NCBI RefSeq assembly: GCF_964340395.1
Contig: NC_135562.1
Span: 7,668,634-7,732,633 of the forward strand
From: Glandiceps talaboti
Taxonomy: Eukaryota; Hemichordata; Enteropneusta; Spengelidae
Direction: 5' to 3'
DNA length: 64,000 bases
In this document: positions 50,601-62,000 of the stretch, piece by piece
Layout of the letters: each line of letters starts with the position of its first letter
How positions within the stretch are numbered: position 1 is the stretch's first letter
Program-made: the position numbers and the translations under genes
The notes under the pieces: generated by a model
What the model saw: the letters and a program-made list of their open reading frames with translations, nothing else
Databases searched by the model: none
What the model was told of the DNA's origin: nothing

Positions 50601-50655
50601 TGGCAACGGTGGGATTCGAACCCACACTATTGAAATGACTGGTGCCTCAAACCAG
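50601..50655 (-). pseudogene. 3' half of a tRNA-Leu-like sequence (loop GAG)
   Basis: On the minus strand the sequence reads CTGGT-TTGAGGC-ACCAG (anticodon stem and loop, anticodon position GAG), a short variable arm, then GTGGGTTCGAATCCCAC (T arm, with B-box GGTTCGAATCC) and an acceptor end CGTTGCCA. No D arm or 5' acceptor strand precedes it. It is therefore a truncated tRNA copy or the remains of a tRNA-derived SINE rather than a working gene. Confidence 0.7.
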
Positions 50656-53274
50656 ATGTACTCTGTACATGTATGTATATGTGTACATGAAGATTAGTGA
50701 GTTAAAGGGTACAAACCTGTGATGTCTTGAAAAAAATGGACTTTGGTACTTGTTATCAAAAGAACAAGAAATAAATGTCATACATGTAGACTCATACATA
50801 GACTAGTCTGTAAGAATTAGATACAGACATTCATGCCATGCTATCAACCAGCACTCATCAGAAGCCTGACACAGTCTATATACGTATCTTACAGTCTATA
50901 CATGTACATGTATATTACACTTGTCTATTATTTAGTCTATCATTAATAATATGATGATTGTTTTATACATATTAATGCACATAATGACAACAATGACATT
51001 TGGTTATAGTATAGGTTACATATCTGTCATTACATACAGTCAGACAGTAAATATTAACTTAAACACAACCAGATATGTATTTATATACCCAATGTTATAT
51101 ACATATCTATATATGTTTATGAATATTAAGTGGCGAGTATGATTATGATCGTAAATTATGATAGACAAAAATACAAACAATAAGTTGAGTTTACATTAAA
51201 ACTTAACAGAAAAACAAGAATATTTTTGAAATATGTTTCTAGGAGAAGTAACTAAACTAAATCATAGACAGTGGAGATGTATGTGGTTAAATTGTACTTG
51301 GGTTAAATTTGACTTTGACTTTGACTCCATTTACAGACCGTTAACGAATCCATAATCATTTTAATCCTGTTTTCCCAACTTGTAGTTTTTGTGTACAAAC
51401 AAATATCCTCCAGGTAGAAAGAGGATTAATTACCTGGTAATGTGTAATTGTTGGAGAATGTATTGTACTTGGCAAGAATTGAAAGGACCGTAAATAGACA
51501 ATGTACATGTAGTTCCTTTGGAACAGTAAGTTTGAAACAGCTGATTAGGAACACTGCATTCGTTTCTAACTTACCAAAGTAATGATATTCTTTCATACTC
51601 ATTCTTGTTTATTCTTATGTAATGGATTGGTTTGTTCTTTTTTTTTTGCATTACCTGGTTCTTTTCAACTAACATTACTTTGTTACCATACATATGGTCT
51701 CTAAGTGTGATGCTCGTATGCATGGCATAGCAAGTTCCAATGATGCATTGTATATCCTAAGGGCACATTCTTCAAGTTCTGTATAATTAGACTTAAACAT
51801 TGGAATGCACATGGCATATTTGACTTAATTAGGGGAATTTTCTGGGCAACGTAACCTTTATGATTTGAAATCTGTAAATTGGCACCACTCAGAAGGAATA
51901 ACTGTTACGTTAGATATGCTTTGTGTAAGAGTATGATTGTACTACATGTATGTACCGGTATACATGTATGTATATGTATGCAATGCATCCATTGGTACAG
52001 TAACATAGAATTTGTAATGTCCTGTTCTGTACAGTACAAATTGTGATGTGGTTACCATGGATTCCTGGTTAGCCCATACATACATGTAGTAACACACAGT
52101 ATGTACAATGTATGTTTTATCCATATGATATGTGTATGAGCATGCATCTGTCTTGCTCTGGAAATATACCGATACTCGATCTTCCGACAAATCTCTGTTC
52201 CACTTTTGAGTTTTGTCAGAGTTCTCAGACTCAGAGTGTATATTTCCAGTGCTGTATACTGTGACTGACTTTGACTGTCTGCCCATCCATCCATGCATTT
52301 ACTTTTCCAAATTATACATACCTCATGTAGTAGTCTGATGCCAAGATACAATTTGGAAGTTGAATTTGTCATTTGCTTTATAGTTTGGAGTAAAATTGTC
52401 ATGCAGTTGTCTTAATATTGTTACAGCTGTACAATCATATCATACACTCTGAACAGTATTGATTCACCAGTTGGTAAACATATTTTGTATAGCTGTACAC
52501 ATACCGTCAATGTAGTATGGTGCAATGTATCCAATGAAATTGATTTTGGGTCCACATCCGAAAATCAGCATTCAGCACCCCAAATGCAAGATTTGAACCA
52601 GTTACTGTATTACTAACATGTATTCATGAAATCAACTGCAGTTAACAATATAATATCTAATTATTGGTATTTTAACAATTTTGAGTGAAAATATTGTTGG
52701 TTGTCTGATTGAAAAATTGATAATCCAGCAGTTATGTGTAACTGTTTACATTCAAAATAGAGGACATGATATGATACATGTATATAGCTGTAATTTGTAA
52801 AACTCCTTGTAAGGTTTAGTCAGTCAAGAAATGTTTAATTCCAGAATGTCACTCCAAATTGGGTTTTCACTCACACAGTGAAAGAGTGCACAGAATGATG
52901 TATGGTAAACCAGTATTGATAGCAACCCCTCTGTGCCATTCAAGGTTATGTCGCTCACCCCTCTGTGCCATTCAAGGTTACAGTGATAATTAGAAATATG
53001 TGTATTTTTCTACTAATGAGATTCTTAGATGTGGTGATGGAAGCAGAGTTGTATATGTGGTTTGGCTCATCACAGACATCTATTCATGGGAGAATCTGAG
53101 CTACATTTTATACCCTAATCCATTAAAATAGAAGTTAGTATTAGCCCAAGGATTGTTCTGAAGTGGAATACAGACTACCAGAGCTAATATTTCTTCTATG
53201 ACACTATGAAATACCTTTGCCAGTGCATCTTGGATGGTGTCGTAAAAGAGAGCGAGGTTTATGATAATGACTAC

Positions 53275-53720
53275 GATCTGTGTTGCGATTTATACTATGT
53301 TTATCTTCACACATCACGTCTAGTCAATGTCATTACTCTAGCACAGAAATCTGTGCTACCCTGACAGTATTCATATAAGACCTCTGTGCTACCCTGACAG
53401 CATTCATATAAGACCTCTGTGCTACCCTGACAGCATTCATATAAGACCTCTGTGCTACCCTGACAGCATTCATATAAGACCTCTGTGCTACCCTGACAGC
53501 ATTCATATAAGACCTCTGTGCTACCCTGACAGCATTCATATAAGACCTTTCTAGGACTGATATGCAAATGTCGAACCGAACTCCACCTCCAGTCTGCTGA
53601 AAATAAAATCACTTTTATATGAATGCTGTCGGGGGCAGCACAGATTTCTGTGCTAGAGTAATGATGTGTGAAGATAAACGTTGTGTAAATCGTAACAGGG
53701 ATCTTACTGGAACTAGACTA
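53275..53720. mobile_element. Foldback element enclosing a minisatellite
   Basis: The left arm TGTTTATCTTCACACATCA with CATTACTCTAGCACAGAAAT + CTGTGCTACC pairs with the right arm GGCAGCACAGATTTCTGTGC + TAGAGTAATG and ATGTGTGAAGATAAACG. The right outer part (TGTGTAAATCGTAACAGG, GGAACTAGACTA) is shared with the small hairpin at 22.22 kb. The 33-bp array fills the left interior. Confidence 0.8.
53345..53548. repeat. 33-bp minisatellite, ~6 copies
   Basis: The unit CTGTGCTACCCTGACAGCAT + TCATATAAGACCT is repeated without change except in the first copy (GTATTC). It encodes an 11-residue periodic frame on the minus strand, which is not considered a gene. Confidence 0.96.
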
Positions 53721-54674
53721 GATAATGACAGACTAGTGACTGAGTAGAATTGTGTTACACACTGCAAAGGCCAAGTGTGTCTCCCTCCTGACAAGTTGAA
53801 TGAGGTACATGTAGACATCCTTGATTTCTTCAAAGTATACATGTAATTAGTGGGCTTAATTACACTGTTAAGGAACTGAAGCATGGTACAGTATATCTTA
53901 GCTGATATCTACTTTGATGCTGTACATTGTACATTGACAATAACACAAAGTGATTCGTAATGTAATTTTCATATTATCAATAGGGCTTTCAGAAATTCCA
54001 AAGGGATGCAATGAATCTGATTACCTTCTTAGTGAGAATACATCAATTCCATAGAAGGCTTCAGTACATATATACTGCTAATAATATTGAAATCCAAGAA
54101 GGGTCCCTATTGTGCACCAAACCTTATTGAAAGAGAACACTACATTCGTTGTACATGTATACTTACTAGCAAGGTCAGAGTAAAAGGTCACAGCGCTATG
54201 TTTGTTCCGAACTTGATGTCTGAGTTTGAGCCATTCTTGCTAAATGTATAAAAATATAACTATAATTACAGAGAATTTCCCTTTTACATGTAATATACCT
54301 GGGAGGTGGGGGGGGGGGGGTGTATATAGAAGTTGGTGATTATAATCGTAGACAATGTGAGACTCAGCAATACTTTTCCATTGACAGGTTTCACAATGTA
54401 GATAAAAAAAAATACATTTTTTAAAAAACATTCTAAGACTTCTTGTTGTGGTGGTAGACTGCAAGAATCAGCAATGGCAGCTATGTACATGTATAAGAGA
54501 ATTCGCAATATTGAATCTTTCATTTCAATGTCTGTAAGTCAAGAAGTTTTTGAAAATGATGAATCACTGTGATCGCACCATGCCATTACCATATTTATGC
54601 TACAGAAGACTGTTACTGTACCAATGGTCAATGTACATGTACATTTCACAAGACTATCATGTTCCTTATTGAAA

Positions 54675-54702
54675 TCAATTAATTAATTAATTAATTAATT
54701 GG
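54675..54702. repeat. (ATTA)n microsatellite
   Basis: A self-complementary TTAATTAATTAA run. Confidence 0.9.
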
Positions 54703-55274
54703 GTGATTAAATTATGCATTGAGGCAGTTAATTAGTCGACCAGACTTCATTCAAACAAAGAGTTTGATGATCATAACACTTGAGAATTTGATAGTAGAGT
54801 GGACTATGGAACTTGTGGCTTATTACTTGTCAAGTTATATAATACTATAAGTATTATAGCAATGGTATGTCACAAAACATTTTAAGCATTATTGGCGGTA
54901 ACCTAAGCTGACCATCAAAATTCTCAGAGACCTGAAAAGTTCTCAAAAACCACTGGAAATCCAGTGTCCTCCCACTATAGAAAGTATGATGTAACCCTGG
55001 CTACAGTGCTTGGAAGGTTTCTGCCATGCTGTTTCCTCATCACTATAAAGAAAGCATGGTGCTAACACTACAGTAACACCATCCTTGACACCTAGGCTGC
55101 CATACTTGGCAGGTTTCTACCATGCTTTAACAGTGTTCTGCCATCCTTGAGCTTTAGTAATTTTTGAATCATAATTATAAATAATACTTCACATGAAGAG
55201 AAATAGCCGATTACAATGTCTATTATGTAGTATATATGTACATTGTATGTGTTCAATGCTGAAAACATACATAT

Positions 55275-55325
55275 TCTAATAATTAGATTAGATTAGAATA
55301 GATTAGATTAGATTAGATTAGATTG
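55275..55325. repeat. (GATTA)n repeat
   Basis: About ten GATTA units with one GAATA variant. Confidence 0.9.
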
Positions 55326-55741
55326 ATTACAACCATATAGAAAATTGACAATTCTATTTGGGTACATAAGTATAATAAAGATATTGAAGAACACTACAAT
55401 GAAATAGGCTAATGTTTATAAGTATATAGGTAAAACAATTTTCTTGATTAAATATTTTACATGAGTTTTGATACATACAGAGAGCAATTATAATCTGGTT
55501 TTGTTTTGATTGCATTAGAAATTTAAATTGTTCTTTCTTTTCTATAATATTGAATTCTGAATTGATATTATAAATCGCACTAAATATTTTATCTCTTTGC
55601 TTTGTATAGGTTTTGCAATGTATCAAATGATGTTCTTCGTCTTCTATTGTATTACAAATTTACAGTCTATTTTCAATTGGAGTTATGGGTTGTACAATGT
55701 ATGTGGCGTACCTTCTGAATTGCATTATTTAAATCAGCATA

Positions 55742-55922
55742 CAAATTACCATATTGTTGATATGTAAATCATTATGCAAATTACCACATTGTTGATATGT
55801 AAATTATTATGCAAATTACCATATTGTTGATATGTAAATTATTATGCAAATTACCATATTGTTGATATGTAAATGATTATGCAAATTACCATATTGTTGA
55901 TATGTAAATTATTATGCAAATT
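55742..55922 (+). repeat. 35-bp tandem array, ~5 copies, each with a POU octamer
   Basis: The unit AAATTACCATATTGTTGATA + TGTAAATTATTATGC is repeated in tandem. Each junction recreates ATGCAAAT, the canonical POU/Oct octamer, at about 35-bp spacing. Confidence 0.92.
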
Positions 55923-56696
55923 AAGCACCTTCCTTGCAATCCAGCTTGGGGAGATCACAGAAATGTTAGTGAATTTCTTCAAACGTGAGTGACTCCTCAC
56001 AGCTCAATGTAAATTTTATGTAAGTACTTTAGCAGTCTGGATGCCAACTGTGGTTTCTAACTGTGAGTGAAGGTATAAATCGTAACGATATTGTATAAGA
56101 TTTAGACTAATATTCTAGCTGTTTATCATACTCATACATTAGTTTTGAAATTGTCAACTATAAAGTTGACCTTTACCCTTTCCCCACTGTCTTGTGTTGT
56201 GTAATCATTATGTACGTCTGAAACCAGAGTTGACAAAATATTTACAGTGATGCCTCCATTTGCTATCACTGATCTCACAGACAATATGTAGTTCTGGTTT
56301 CAAACAGTTTTGATCTATTTATAAACTTATCTTCCTGTGTGTTTGTAGTTTGATATTTCCATGTTTTAATACTCTACTCTGTTGACAGTTCCTCATGGCA
56401 AGATAACATGAAATATAGAATCAAATTCCTAATTTATTAATTTTATTTTTTTAATTTTATTTTAAAAATAAAGTACAATGTGTAGTGTTTTAAGAAGGTT
56501 TTTGACAATTTATACAGATTTTCAACTCAACTTTGATTCAAAATATAAAATAGTACTTGAGAATTGGTTTTGATAGCTGCATATTTCTTCTCTTTGTCTA
56601 TTTATTTATCATAATGAACATTACAATCCTGGTAAAATTTGTCAAAATGAAGGTTGAATTTATCGCTGATTGCTTGTTCTACTCTAGAGAAATAAC

Positions 56697-56873
56697 CCAG
56701 ACAGACAGACAGACAGACAGATAGATAGACACATACATACATACATACATACATACATACATACATACATACATACATACATACATACATACATACATAC
56801 ATAAATATATACAAAAAAAACATGCATACAAAGACAGAGACCGACAGATAGACAGACACATAGAGACAGACAT

Positions 56874-56920
<47 letters not shown>

Positions 56921-56922
56921 CA
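56697..56922. repeat. (GACA)n/(CATA)n/(GACA)n compound microsatellite
   Basis: Simple repeat. The long minus-strand frames (Cys/Leu/Ser/Val and Met/Tyr/Val/Cys) are artefacts of it. Confidence 0.97.
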
Positions 56923-57654
56923 TGTTAAGACAAGAATACCTGTTGGCAAGGCATTGATACCATTGCAGCCCTCCCCCCTTATTGTAAAGGACTTATATTG
57001 TTGTCATCCAATGACCTTCCCCATCATTGTATGTCCAGTGTACACTAGATTACATCACTGCATGTTGTAACCTGTAATTTTACATGTATAAAACTTGTAT
57101 TACATGTACCTGTATTCACATGCAGTATTTCCTGTATAAATTATTTTCACAAGAACACTGGTAACAATCTCTCTTAATGCCATTTGGATCGAAGGGGAGT
57201 ATTTGAGGTTCGGTGGCCATTTTGATTGAATAATCAAAGATATGAGTATTTGGATGTCATATTCATTGTGTCAGCAAAATAAGTGAAAATAACTGTCTTC
57301 AGTGAAAATTTCAAGGCTTACAGTATGAATGTACATACATGGATATTTGATGTACTACAGTCAGACATCTAAGTTGCTGTTGATGTAAAACTTGTATGTT
57401 ATACATTTTAGGTAGACTCTCAAAACTCTTTTCAACCTATGTATGTTTTCTGTTGGTGTCTGAAATTATACATCATTGAAGTCAAAACAAGTATAGAATA
57501 TGATTGTGTTATTTATGATATCGATAAAAACCCTGAGATTAAAAGTGTACTGTGTACCTGTATAAATCATGTCAATGAATTCAGTTTACATAACTCTTGA
57601 CAGCTAAGCTTCTAAATGGTACGTTGAGTCTTGGCTATCATAGTATCAGGTTTG

Positions 57655-57735
57655 AAAATATTGTTCACCATATTCTGTCAAGTCAGGATGTTTGTCAGAT
57701 AACCAAGTCTCTGGGTGCAGGTTATGTTGATTGCA
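57655..57735. repeat. Single dispersed relative of the 100-bp satellite monomer
   Basis: CATATTCTGTCAAGTCAGGA ... CAGATAACCAAGTCTCTGGG matches the right half of the 16.55-kb monomer. Confidence 0.5.
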
Positions 57736-58246
57736 ATAAACCTATGAGTTATGACCAATCAGTTGTTGTGAAAACACTATAATCACGTTGCACATTATAG
57801 TATATTATTTCAGAGGAAATGTTGTTTTCATAGATTATTAAAACCTTGATGGAAGTCAAATTTCTATTTTTCTATTTTCGCTTACAGATAAAATGATGTG
57901 TTTCTGATAAACCGACCGACACTAGTTTAAGCCTCCGACCCTAAAACATTTAAAACGAAAAGAAAAGAAATTCTTTGTCATGTTGACCTTCATGCAAGTC
58001 TTGTTTTCTTTCCCCAGTGATGTTTGTACATATTTCATTGAACTACATGTATCACAGAAGGAGTACTCTGACGGACATTTTGTTTGTTTTTGGGTGGAAG
58101 CAATGTTTTTCAAAAGTAAAGACAATTAAAAAAATAAAGATGAAATTAAATTAAATTCGACCTACCTACCGTATTTTCTGAGACCATGTTATCGGAAACA
58201 CACAAATATTTTTTTTGACTATTTTGTAATGGCTATCAGCTAGTCT

Positions 58247-58348
58247 GCAAGGTACGCCATGATGGGGTGCCCTCACACATAGGTCAACCCCTCTCAGGAG
58301 GAGGCCAGTGAGGTGGCGCAACATGACATATCTTATACTTACAGTCTA
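58247..58348. mobile_element. MITE family B, copy 2
   Basis: GTCTGCAAGGTACGCCATGA + TGGGGTGCCCTCACACAT ... GGAGGCCAGTGAGG ... ACATATCTTATACTTACAGT. Same hairpin layout as the copies at 24.8, 61.1 and 63.0 kb. Confidence 0.78.
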
Positions 58349-58694
58349 GCCTATCAGAGAACACACACTGAAGACTGATTAGGGCTGAAACGATTTGACA
58401 TATCTTGTCTACTCCCACAAGGTTATCATTTCAAAATATTCCTTCGCCATGTTATTGCAGAGTTGTCAATATAAAGTATCTATATGATAGTAGCAAAGAG
58501 TTGGTTGGTTCTGATCACCAGGACAACATTTTGTTTTGGACCACTCTAATGTATGTGTTGATGCAACTTCACTCTGTGTATGTTAATTACTGTCTCAAGA
58601 TTGAAAACTTAACTATTGAAACACTATACGTTGTTGGAGTTTTGTGCTTTCGTGTACACCTGTGAACTTCACCAGTCAGGTTGTTCTGGGTTGG

Positions 58695-58955
58695 TTTACA
58701 ATGATGTTCCACCAACTCTATCTCATAGTCTGTCTCAAGCTGTGCTAAAACTACCTACTACAATGTTCCACCAACTGTATCTCTTAGTCTGTCTCAAGCT
58801 GTGCTAAAACTACTTACGAGCAGCAAAATGTACACTGCATTATTAAACATCAGGGAGTGAAAGATTACAATGTGTTCAATAGAGAAACTTGAATCTAGTA
58901 GGTATGTTTAGCACAGCTTGAGACAGACTAAGAGATATAGTTACGTTGGTCAACA
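58695..58955. repeat. Direct duplication plus a third inverted copy
   Basis: Two tandem copies of TGTTCCACCAACTSTATCTC + TTAGTCTGTCTCAAGCTGTG (58,702-58,810) are followed about 100 bp later by the inverted copy TTTAGCACAGCTTGAGACAG + ACTAAGAGATATAGTT. Confidence 0.85.
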
Positions 58956-59074
58956 TTTAGTTCGTAAATGTATTTTTGTCATAATCGTTATTTATCCTCA
59001 GAGCATCACACATATACCAGCAACCATTAAGTACTTTGTAGTTACAATATTTTGACTTTTTCCATCATTTTCAG

Positions 59075-62000
59075 GTGATTTTGCATTCAAGTAGTCATTT
59101 ATAGTTCCAACATCAACATCCCTAGGAAATGGGTTGTTGCGAAAGTAAACCTCGACAAGACCCTTCGGTCAAGTACAATGCTGGCAATGGTTCAGGAAAT
59201 GTAAACAGTTACCAAGGAAACCAAACTGCAGGAATCCACATTGTTGCTAATTCACCATCATCAACCAGTGCAACTATCACTATACCAAACTTTGACCAGC
59301 CTGCTCCTCAACAAGTTAATCCGAATAAACAGGGTAAGCAAACTACGGTGTTTTCTGTCATGAAGCATGTTTCCAATGACTGATACTAGCTGCGAAATAT
59401 TGCTATGGGAAGACATACTCATTCTGACCAGCGTACCTTACAACAACAGGGTAAGCAAATGACAGTGTCTTCTGTAAGGACATAAACGTTACATAACAGA
59501 AGTGAGGAAACCTACACAAAGTTTATTTGTTTGCTATGACAGATACAAACTGTCAAAGAATGTGGAAGCATTGAAAATGGAGTTGACTTCAGTTGTCAAT
59601 AACATTGTTTAGAATCATACTGACGTACATTTGTAAACCCAAGCTCAAAATACATAGTTGTGTTATCTTCAAATTTAGAATTTTGCTACAGTATTTTTGG
59701 AGATCATTTTGGTTGACATTGTATTTGCTATGAGTCTATGACTGCTGTTTAACTCCTTTATGACCCCTGCTCTGTTTTCCTGAAAATAAACAGAATTTCA
59801 GCAGAGCTGTAATTTATATTGTTTACATAACGATTTCAGCAGGGCTGTAATTTATAAATTTACACAATGCTGTCAACTAAGCTGTAATTCATAAATTTAC
59901 ACAATCTCAACTGAGCTGTAATTCATATCACTTTTACACAGTCAACGATCTTTACAATCCTGTATCAACTAGAATTCATTCATAGATTTTTGGTTCTTGC
60001 TGTCCCCTACGCCTAGCATTTCACTCATGGCCATGTATTCAAACCTAAAATAAACATATGATTTACCCCAGCAACATTCAATTCAACTTAGATGAGTCTG
60101 CGTCCATCGTGAAATCTATCCCTTCATGATTGGCTGATCCTGTCTACTGAAATGGGTTCATTAATATTCATACTGAAATATCAGGCAGTATGGGGAAAGG
60201 TGAAAGTGAAAACTCCCCACATGACTTGATCCTAGGCTAGAGTCAGACTGTATATTTAGTTTGCCGAATTGCCATGCCACAGTTACCATGGTTATTAGTG
60301 ATTAGTATATATGTTTTAGTTGGTAGAATAATATAATGTCATTTTTTAGTATTGAATTCCAAACACAAACACAAATGGAAACGCAAACACAAACTTGTGA
60401 AATTTTACCAGAAATTAAAAAAAAAATTCAACTTTGTGTTTGGCAAAAGTTCAATTCAATACTATGGCTTACCAATACAAATGAATTTCCATTTTGAAGA
60501 ACGTAATTCTTTGTGTGAAACAAAAATAGTTCAGAACTGACCTGTGTCCCTTCAATAACCTATAACTCTAAGTCACATTTGCGACGTGTGTAGATATATA
60601 TATATATATTTAGTTGTGTCTAGGATTGGGATAAAGAAAACAGGTGATAAAAAGTAACACTTCTTGTTTTGTAACAACTTTATCACAAAAATGACAAATT
60701 TTCCACATTTCCTTATAAAAAGTACAGAAACGTAAAATAAACATAATTTCAAAATATGTAAATATGGTTAGAATATTGCAAATAAATGCCACTGATTGTA
60801 CATGTGACTGACAACTAAACAGTTTGAACTAAATTCACCCATATACAATTTCTTCTTCATTTGTACCTTTTGCCCTGAACAGCTCATCATCAATTCAGCA
60901 AATCTAACAGATGGCTAACATGGTATTTCTAAAAGCTTAACTATGGGATATCATATTAATCACTATTTTCCCGGTTCAACTGAGACAAATATTAGTGACA
61001 TCAGAGGTCCTGTCAGACCCATTGTAGTGGCAAAGCCCTTAACATGTATATTCTAATGTACAATGCAAATCCTAGTGTGTAAAGGTATGCCGTGATGGGA
61101 TGCCCTCACACATCGGTCAACCCTAGGCCAGTGAGGACGAAGCGAAACAGCGCATCATGTAGTCTATGTATATACATGTGCAACAAATCAGAGATTTTAA
61201 AAGAAGACGTACTTTCACCAGTTTTACACCACTTATGTTATTGAAGTGTATCATACAGTATTTAATCGTACAGGTTTTGACACTTCCATGATACATTTGA
61301 TGGTTGACAAAAAAGTTAAAGAGTACACCCCCTGGTCATTGTAGAGTTACATTACATGTGCTAAGTACCACTTTATGGTTTCTTGAAGACAAGAAGAAAA
61401 TCAATAGCGCTGTTTCAAAGTGTTTTGCCGCTGGCAGTGCACTCACTCTAGGTATCGTAGGTCGCAGACACCATTTTGTTGTCGTAATGGATTGCGTAGG
61501 TGATAGCACATTCATAGCATGCAGCATGTGATCTAGTGAAAGTCCTTATAAGTTCCTGTCTTCAAAAATACATACATTTATAATATGTAGAGAGATGTAT
61601 TAATTGTATTCAGCATTTCAAAACAAAATAATCGAGCAATATTGCGACGACGGTCAACTCTGTCTTCCGAATTCACTAGATTTTGTATCACGGCACGAAC
61701 TATCGCGAATGCAATTGATCTACCCCAAAAATAAAAGTAAGTGCGACCTACCTAAAGTGAGTGTGCCACCCACAGCAAAACATTTCTAAAACAGCGCTAT
61801 TAAAGGTCTCTGATTAAATCCTATAGGTCCTCACATGAATAGTGTTAAATCATACGGATTATTTAACATGCGATGAATTAGGATCATTCCTTTGTCTAGG
61901 ACCAACATTTTCTCCAGTACTACCAAGACACATGTTTTTCATATCTTCATTTTAATCTTCACCTAAACTGAGATTTTAGTATAATAATAGATGATTTATC

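Larger units (their letters stand above)
48000..53274. other. Gene-poor spacer apart from the repeats listed
   Basis: No exon could be supported on either strand. The best minus-strand fragment is ATG-initiated near 52,402 (MTILLQTIKQMTNSTSKLYL up to a GTATGT donor at about 52,322). It has no partner exon and is treated as chance. Confidence 0.45.
53721..56696. other. Spacer, no gene seen
   Basis: Apart from the arrays listed, AT-rich non-coding DNA with a G-rich patch near 54,307-54,320. No splice-supported exon. Confidence 0.45.

Noticed and set aside
53307-53612. 101-codon frame with 11-residue repeats (VLYECCQGSTE)
   Set aside because: Generated by the 33-bp minisatellite; no gene structure.
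56602-56949. Three Cys/Leu/Ser/Val-rich minus-strand frames
   Set aside because: Artefacts of the (GACA)n/(CATA)n repeat.
57597-57782. 61-codon frame near the second kinase
   Set aside because: Partly made of a satellite-related repeat; no splice or start support.
61304-61789. Two plus-strand frames that might be a transposase remnant
   Set aside because: They lie mostly in the arms of a MITE and show no catalytic motif.
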